DNA of 8,099 nt, taken from NCBI GenBank assembly GCA_031278315.1, contig JAITKS010000461.1, positions 1 through 8,099 of the forward strand, given 5' to 3'. Source of the stretch: Planctomycetaceae bacterium. Lineage in GTDB: Bacteria > Planctomycetota > Planctomycetia > Pirellulales > Thermoguttaceae. Of the stretch, positions 4,941-8,099 are shown piece after piece. The notes beneath the pieces were generated by a model, which saw only the letters and a program-made list of their open reading frames with translations, was not told where the DNA came from and searched no databases. Made by a program: the position numbers and the translations under genes. Numbering within the stretch: position 1 is the first letter of the stretch; the number at the start of each line of letters is the position of its first letter.

Positions 4941-7343
4941 TTAATCTCTTAGTTTTGCTGCCGGCAGATTTGAATTTATTCGTTTTACCATTCTGAAATC
5001 TATTTGTCTTGCGTCGAAATCGGTGCGAATTACTTCTACTAATAATCTGTCTCCGATTCTTAAAACATTATTTTTTCTTAAACCGATCAATATTTTTGTA
5101 TCTCTTTGATATTTATAGATGTCATCTGTTAATCCTTCGACTCTTACCAATCCTTCAGCTGGAATTTTTGTTCCTAATACAAAGATTCCATAAGATTCTA
5201 CATTTGTGATAACAGTTTCTAATTTCTCACCTATTTTTTTGCTCATGTAATCTATTAACTTTAATTTTTTTAATTCGCGTTCAGCTTCTTCAGCTCGTTG
5301 TTCTCTTTCGCTGCAATGTTCTCCTAATAGAACTAACTCGCGTAATTCACATTTTGGATTAACGCCGTCTAGTATTTCGTCTAAAATTCGATGAATTATT
5401 ATGTCTGGGTACCGTCTTATCGGCGACGTGAAATGACAATAGCATTTCGATGCCAACGCATAATGTCCTTCCGCTTCCGGAGAATAAACTGCTTTCTGCA
5501 TTGATCTCAAGAGAGAAATATTCACGGCATATTCTTGCGAAGTTCCTTTGACGGCATTCAATAATCTCTGAAGAATAAATCTATCTTGAAATAAATCATC
5601 CGCTCTCAAGTTTGCGATTTCAAGCATCCTTACAAAACTTGCGAAACTTCTCAACTTGCGTGACGACGGTCCGCTATGAATCCTGCGTAAAAATAATATA
5701 TGTTTCGAATCAATAAATTCTGCAACAGCCTCATTCGCCGCAAGCATACACTCCTCGATCAAACGATTCGAATCATAATACGGATAAACTTGCGCACCGG
5801 TAACATTGCCGTTGCCGTCGAGTTCAATTTTCGTTTCAGGAATATCCAACTCAAGAGACCCGCGTTCAAAACGCCGCCGCCGCAGCATTAACGTAAATTC
5901 ATGTAACTCTTGTAAAAGTTTGCAAATATCAGGATGCCAATGTTCAGTAAATTTTTCAGGTGAATCGAAAAATTCTTGAACTTCATCGTAATTAAATCGT
6001 TTCACGCTGCAAATCGCCGACCGGTAAACTTCCGAATTTACACGAACTCCAGACGGTGTAAACTCAATGAAAACCGATTTCGTAAAACGAATTTTATTCG
6101 GCTGCAATGACGCAAGCGCATTCGATAATACTTCCGGTAACATCGGAATTACATGATCGGGTAAATAAACGCTAGTTGCTCTATCTTTTGCTTCTTTGTC
6201 AACCGCAGACATTTTCGTTACAAAAAATGTTACGTCGGCGATATGAACACCAAGCTGAAAATTACCATTATCTAACTTTTTTAACGAAATAGCGTCATCG
6301 AAATCACGTGCGTCAGCCGGATCGATAGTGATAATTATTTCGTTTGTTAAATCAAGCCGATTCATCGACGCTAACTTTTCTTCAATTACTTTCTTGTCCG
6401 AATCATTTTGAAAAGAGTCATCGGGAAACATCTTAAAAAATTTATCGACTTCGGTTCTTGCCGCCGAGAGAGCAGCCTCACTGAAATATTCAGGTAACTC
6501 AAATTGCCGCATAATCAAAAGCGTATCTAATCCGGGAGAGCCGTGTGCGCCTAATACTTCTACGATTACAGCCTCGCCGTCATTATACGGTGTTGGAAAT
6601 TTTACCATCTCAACGGCTATTTTATCTCCGTTGCAAGCTGACGTCGAGGAAGCGTCGCCAAGCGGTATTTGATGTTTAAAAATCGAACCGTCAACTTGCA
6701 CAAAAGCCCAATCGTCTGAAACGATATAAGTGCCGACAAAACGATTCGACGCCCGTTCAATAATTTTTACGACTCTGCCGCGTAATTTATTTGTACTGTT
6801 TTTGTTTTCAGTGTTATTATTTTGATTTTTGCGGTTTTTTTTATGTTTCTTTTTTATGAGATAATTATTTTGATTCTTATTCGTTTTACCTATAACTTCA
6901 ACAGCGACAGTATCGCCCGAAGCGGCATCTTTTGTCCAATGAGCTGGAATGAAAACGTCGTCGGTTGGGATATTGCCGTCCGATGCTGTTCGCGGACGCA
7001 CAAAACCAGTGCCGGAAGGACGCCGTTGAAAACGGCCGGTAAGTATTGATTGAATGTTATCAATATCGAAATTAGAAAATTCAGATTGCGTTTTTTCGGA
7101 TTTGTCATTTGGAGATTTAGTTGATTTATCGTTACGTTTAATCTGAGGTAAAATGTAATGTTTTTTACTATATTCCAAGTCGCCGTTGGAGGTCATTTTA
7201 GTTATAAGTTTTCGTAACAATCCCGTATCCTTGCGCGGGAGACCAAGAATTTTGATAAAGTCTTTAGTTTTGACCGGATGATAATTGGGTTTGGATATTA
7301 TTTTCAGAATAACATTTCGTATAACTTCGGGAGAAAAGGTCAT
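4941..7343 (-). CDS. rnr: Ribonuclease R (RNB-family 3'-5' exoribonuclease)
   Basis: This 800-residue cytoplasmic enzyme degrades RNA processively from the 3' end, including structured RNA and decay intermediates. Numbering is from the ATG at 7343. Seen in order: an N-terminal winged-helix-like segment (about 1-68, ending HYILPQ); two cold-shock-like domains (about 95-275, with SGTGFVRP and DVFIPA); the RNB catalytic domain (about 320-680); and an S1 domain (about 706-785, TNVESYGIFV). The four metal-binding aspartates of the RNB motif DPADARDFDDA are D341, D347, D349 and D350, and HFTSPIRRYPD sits at 637-647. Length fits RNase R and the N-terminal domain favours it over RNase II. The open frame extends upstream to a TTG at 7388, but that adds only 15 unconserved residues. 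A Lys/Asn-rich insert (about 153-188) interrupts the cold-shock region, and the Lys-rich C-terminal tail of E. coli RNase R is missing. Confidence 0.95.
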   Translation of the reverse strand: MTFSPEVIRNVILKIISKPNYHPVKTKDFIKILGLPRKDTGLLRKLITKMTSNGDLEYSKKHYILPQIKRNDKSTKSPNDKSEKTQSEFSNFDIDNIQSILTGRFQRRPSGTGFVRPRTASDGNIPTDDVFIPAHWTKDAASGDTVAVEVIGKTNKNQNNYLIKKKHKKNRKNQNNNTENKNSTNKLRGRVVKIIERASNRFVGTYIVSDDWAFVQVDGSIFKHQIPLGDASSTSACNGDKIAVEMVKFPTPYNDGEAVIVEVLGAHGSPGLDTLLIMRQFELPEYFSEAALSAARTEVDKFFKMFPDDSFQNDSDKKVIEEKLASMNRLDLTNEIIITIDPADARDFDDAISLKKLDNGNFQLGVHIADVTFFVTKMSAVDKEAKDRATSVYLPDHVIPMLPEVLSNALASLQPNKIRFTKSVFIEFTPSGVRVNSEVYRSAICSVKRFNYDEVQEFFDSPEKFTEHWHPDICKLLQELHEFTLMLRRRRFERGSLELDIPETKIELDGNGNVTGAQVYPYYDSNRLIEECMLAANEAVAEFIDSKHILFLRRIHSGPSSRKLRSFASFVRMLEIANLRADDLFQDRFILQRLLNAVKGTSQEYAVNISLLRSMQKAVYSPEAEGHYALASKCYCHFTSPIRRYPDIIIHRILDEILDGVNPKCELRELVLLGEHCSEREQRAEEAERELKKLKLIDYMSKKIGEKLETVITNVESYGIFVLGTKIPAEGLVRVEGLTDDIYKYQRDTKILIGLRKNNVLRIGDRLLVEVIRTDFDARQIDFRMVKRINSNLPAAKLRD

Positions 7344-7560
7344 ATTTGTTACGAGGGTAAAAGTGTTAAGGTAACGGATAAAAAACAAGATCAGTGCAAA
7401 AAAGATCAGCGCAAATGATTAAAAACATAATTAACTTTATTATTCACGCAATTAAATTTATGCTCTGCCGCAATTGTTTTGTAAGTTAAGAAGTATAACA
7501 TTCAACAAACTAAACACAACATATATTTCTAAAAACTAATATTTGTAATAATAATTTTTG
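7344..7560. other. Upstream region of rnr
   Basis: This AT-rich sequence has no gene. It must hold the rnr promoter, but I could not single out a convincing -35/-10 pair or a Shine-Dalgarno site before the ATG. The only structure is a 15-bp tandem doublet at 7387-7416. Confidence 0.5.
7387..7416. repeat. 15-bp tandem doublet AAGATCAGYGCAAAW
   Basis: AAGATCAGTGCAAAA (7387-7401) is followed directly by AAGATCAGCGCAAAT (7402-7416), with two differences. It lies 44-73 bp upstream of the rnr ATG. Its position would suit a regulator site, but nothing else supports that. It overlaps the alternative TTG start. Confidence 0.6.
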
Positions 7561-7585
7561 GTAATATATCAGTAGAAATTTTTTT
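7561..7585 (+). repeat. Diverged copy of the MITE end sequence
   Basis: GTAATATATCAGTAGAAAT (7561-7579) matches the 19-bp terminal repeat of the 3394-3613 element at 16 positions, including the first 13, and is followed by a T-run as in the other copies. Here the T-run leads into AACACGAAACACAC rather than AACCACAGAG. No opposing inverted end or target duplication is visible. Confidence 0.7.
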
Positions 7586-7659
7586 AACACGAAACACACA
7601 AAATTACACGAAAAACACAAAAGTTTTTTTTAGATTTATTTCGTGTATTTCGTGTTTAA
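7584..7659. repeat. Imperfect hairpin of AACACGAAA-type repeats
   Basis: The left arm TTAACACGAAACACACAAAA begins at 7584. It pairs imperfectly with the right arm ATTTCGTGTATTTCGTGTTTAA ending near 7659, with roughly 18 pairs and one slipped base. The loop is A/T-rich. The arms consist of short units of ACACGAAAT type, a non-coding interspersed repeat. Confidence 0.65.
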
Positions 7660-7664
7660 CAATT

Positions 7665-7685
7665 TGTAATATATTCAGTGGAATA
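7665..7685 (+). repeat. Second extra copy of the MITE end sequence
   Basis: TGTAATATATTCAGTGGAATA equals the terminal repeat of the 3394-3613 element plus its preceding T, with one inserted T. It is in the same orientation as the copy at 7561. It is followed by a T-run and then GACAGGATAAACAGG, a third type of interior. Confidence 0.78.
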
Positions 7686-7716
7686 TTTTTTTTGACAGGA
7701 TAAACAGGATTACAGG

Positions 7717-7763
7717 ATAGTGGTTAGTGTATAGTGGTTAGTGGTTAGTGGTTAGTGGTTAGT
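7717..7763. repeat. Heptamer tandem array TTAGTGG
   Basis: Six full 7-bp units (ATAGTGG, TTAGTGT, ATAGTGG, then three TTAGTGG) are followed by five bases of a seventh. Three units are perfect in a row, indicating recent slippage or expansion. Confidence 0.85.
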
Positions 7764-7857
7764 TCGCATGCGGAGATTAGCACGGATTCTAAAGTTCAAA
7801 TCACTAATCAACTAAGTTATGGTTTCAAGTTTTGATTCTTTTAATTTATTATTTAAC

Positions 7858-7906
7858 AATCCTGTCAATCCTGTAATCTTGTAATCTTGTAATCTTGTAA
7901 TCCTGT
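7858..7906. repeat. Octamer tandem array AATCYTGT
   Basis: One 9-bp unit (AATCCTGTC) is followed by five 8-bp units (AATCCTGT, three AATCTTGT, AATCCTGT). Its reverse complement is the ACAGGAT-type sequence at 7693-7716, so it forms the right arm of the surrounding palindrome. Confidence 0.85.
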
Positions 7907-7927
7907 CCAAAAAACAAAACTAAAAAT

Positions 7928-7950
7928 GCGGTCAAGACAACCGCGTTCCC
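7928..7950 (-). repeat. REP-like hairpin 3 (GGGAAC plus stem)
   Basis: On the minus strand GGGAAC (7950-7945) precedes GCGGTTG TCT TGACCGC (7944-7928). The third pair is now G-C, and the two innermost pairs are G-T wobbles on this strand. The opposite strand would have C-A mismatches there, so pairing favours the strand that carries GGGAAC. Confidence 0.65.
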
Positions 7951-8057
7951 GATCTCAATTTTTTTATTAACCACAGAGGACACAGAGAACACAGAGAAAT
8001 CAGATTTTGTAATTTTAGATTTTAAATTTAAGTAAATTACTAAAAAATATTTTAGCT

Positions 8058-8080
8058 GGGAACGCAGGCGTCCCGCCTGC
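8058..8080 (+). repeat. REP-like hairpin 4 (GGGAAC plus stem)
   Basis: GGGAAC (8058-8063) precedes GCAGGCG TCC CGCCTGC (8064-8080), a perfect 7-bp stem with a 3-base loop. It is nearly identical to hairpin 2 and points away from hairpin 3. Confidence 0.72.
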
Positions 8081-8089
8081 ATCTTTTTT
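8065..8089 (+). terminator. Terminator-like hairpin on the plus strand
   Basis: CAGGCG TCC CGCCTG (8065-8079) is followed after CATC by six T's (8084-8089). The form is that of an intrinsic terminator on the plus strand, but no plus-strand gene precedes it in the window. It is better read as part of the repeat. Confidence 0.3.
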
Positions 8090-8099
8090 GTACAAAAAA

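Larger units (their letters stand above)
7686..7915. repeat. Long imperfect palindrome built from ACAGGAT and TTAGTGG units
   Basis: The left half runs TTTTGACAGGATAAACAGG, TACAGGAT and a TTAGTGG array. The right half, from about 7800, holds ACTAATCAACTAA and then AATCCTGT/AATCTTGT units ending in GTCCAAAAAA, which is roughly the reverse complement. The unit numbers differ, so pairing is approximate. The middle (about 7764-7800) contains GCATGCGG and GATTAGCACGGATT. No coding potential is seen. Confidence 0.6.
7959..8099 (+). repeat. Long repeat copy 2, truncated by the window end
   Basis: This is the inverted counterpart of 3459-3593: T7, ATTAACCACAGAG with extra CACAGAG units, the AT-rich core, the REP-like hairpin and the GTAC palindrome. 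It is joined on its left to REP-like hairpin 3 instead of to the MITE end. It reaches the last base of the window inside the 16-bp palindrome, so the rest of the element lies outside. Confidence 0.88.

Noticed and set aside
4941..7388. Longer RNase R of 815 residues from the TTG at 7388
   Set aside because: The extra 15 residues precede the normal N-terminal domain, the start is a TTG without a ribosome binding site, and it overlaps a tandem doublet; the ATG at 7343 fits better.
343..7388. Short plus-strand open frames within the four genes
   Set aside because: They lie wholly inside strongly supported minus-strand genes, show biased antisense composition and have no recognisable domains.
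7717..7906. Possible CRISPR array
   Set aside because: The repeats are 7-8 bp and directly tandem with no unique spacers, and no cas genes are present.
7849..8082. Open frame of 77 codons on the minus strand at the right edge
   Set aside because: It reads through the AATCYTGT array, a REP-like hairpin and the CACAGAG repeat, so it is repeat-derived and not a gene.

Overview
The window is AT-rich bacterial DNA with four complete protein genes, all read on the minus strand. In transcription order, from high to low coordinates, they are RNase R (rnr), a PAP2-type membrane phosphatase, a calcineurin-like metallophosphoesterase and the sigma-54 factor RpoN. They are separated by unusually long, repeat-laden gaps. 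The RpoN N-terminus with its QSMEILQLP motif and long acidic linker, the scarcity of clear Shine-Dalgarno sites, and the types of interspersed repeat suggest a low-GC member of the Planctomycetota/PVC group. This placement is an inference from sequence feel; no rRNA or other marker is present to prove it.

Layout: 1-342 is a non-coding cluster of GC-rich hairpins plus a 61-bp repeat. rpoN lies at 343-1974. 1975-2332 is an AT-rich gap with an octamer array. The metallophosphoesterase is at 2333-3079. 3080-3642 is a gap with the inverted partner of the 61-bp repeat and a 220-bp MITE-like element (3394-3613) bounded by perfect 19-bp terminal inverted repeats and a 9-bp direct repeat. The PAP2 gene is at 3643-4833, a short gap at 4834-4940 and rnr at 4941-7343, started at ATG rather than the upstream TTG. 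7344-8099 is a pile-up of repeats: two more copies of the MITE end sequence, long imperfect palindromes, heptamer and octamer arrays, and a partial inverted copy of the MITE interior that runs off the window.

The genes are ordinary housekeeping functions (transcription initiation, RNA decay, phosphoester hydrolysis) and show no obvious common pathway. They are co-directional, but the gaps of 107-563 bp make a single tight operon unlikely. The unusual content is the non-coding part. Four REP-like hairpins, each preceded by GGGAAC, keep their stems by compensatory changes. The same MITE end is joined to at least three different interior repeats. Two pairs of inverted repeats could in principle flip the segments between them. 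No CRISPR array, tRNA, rRNA or transposase gene was seen.
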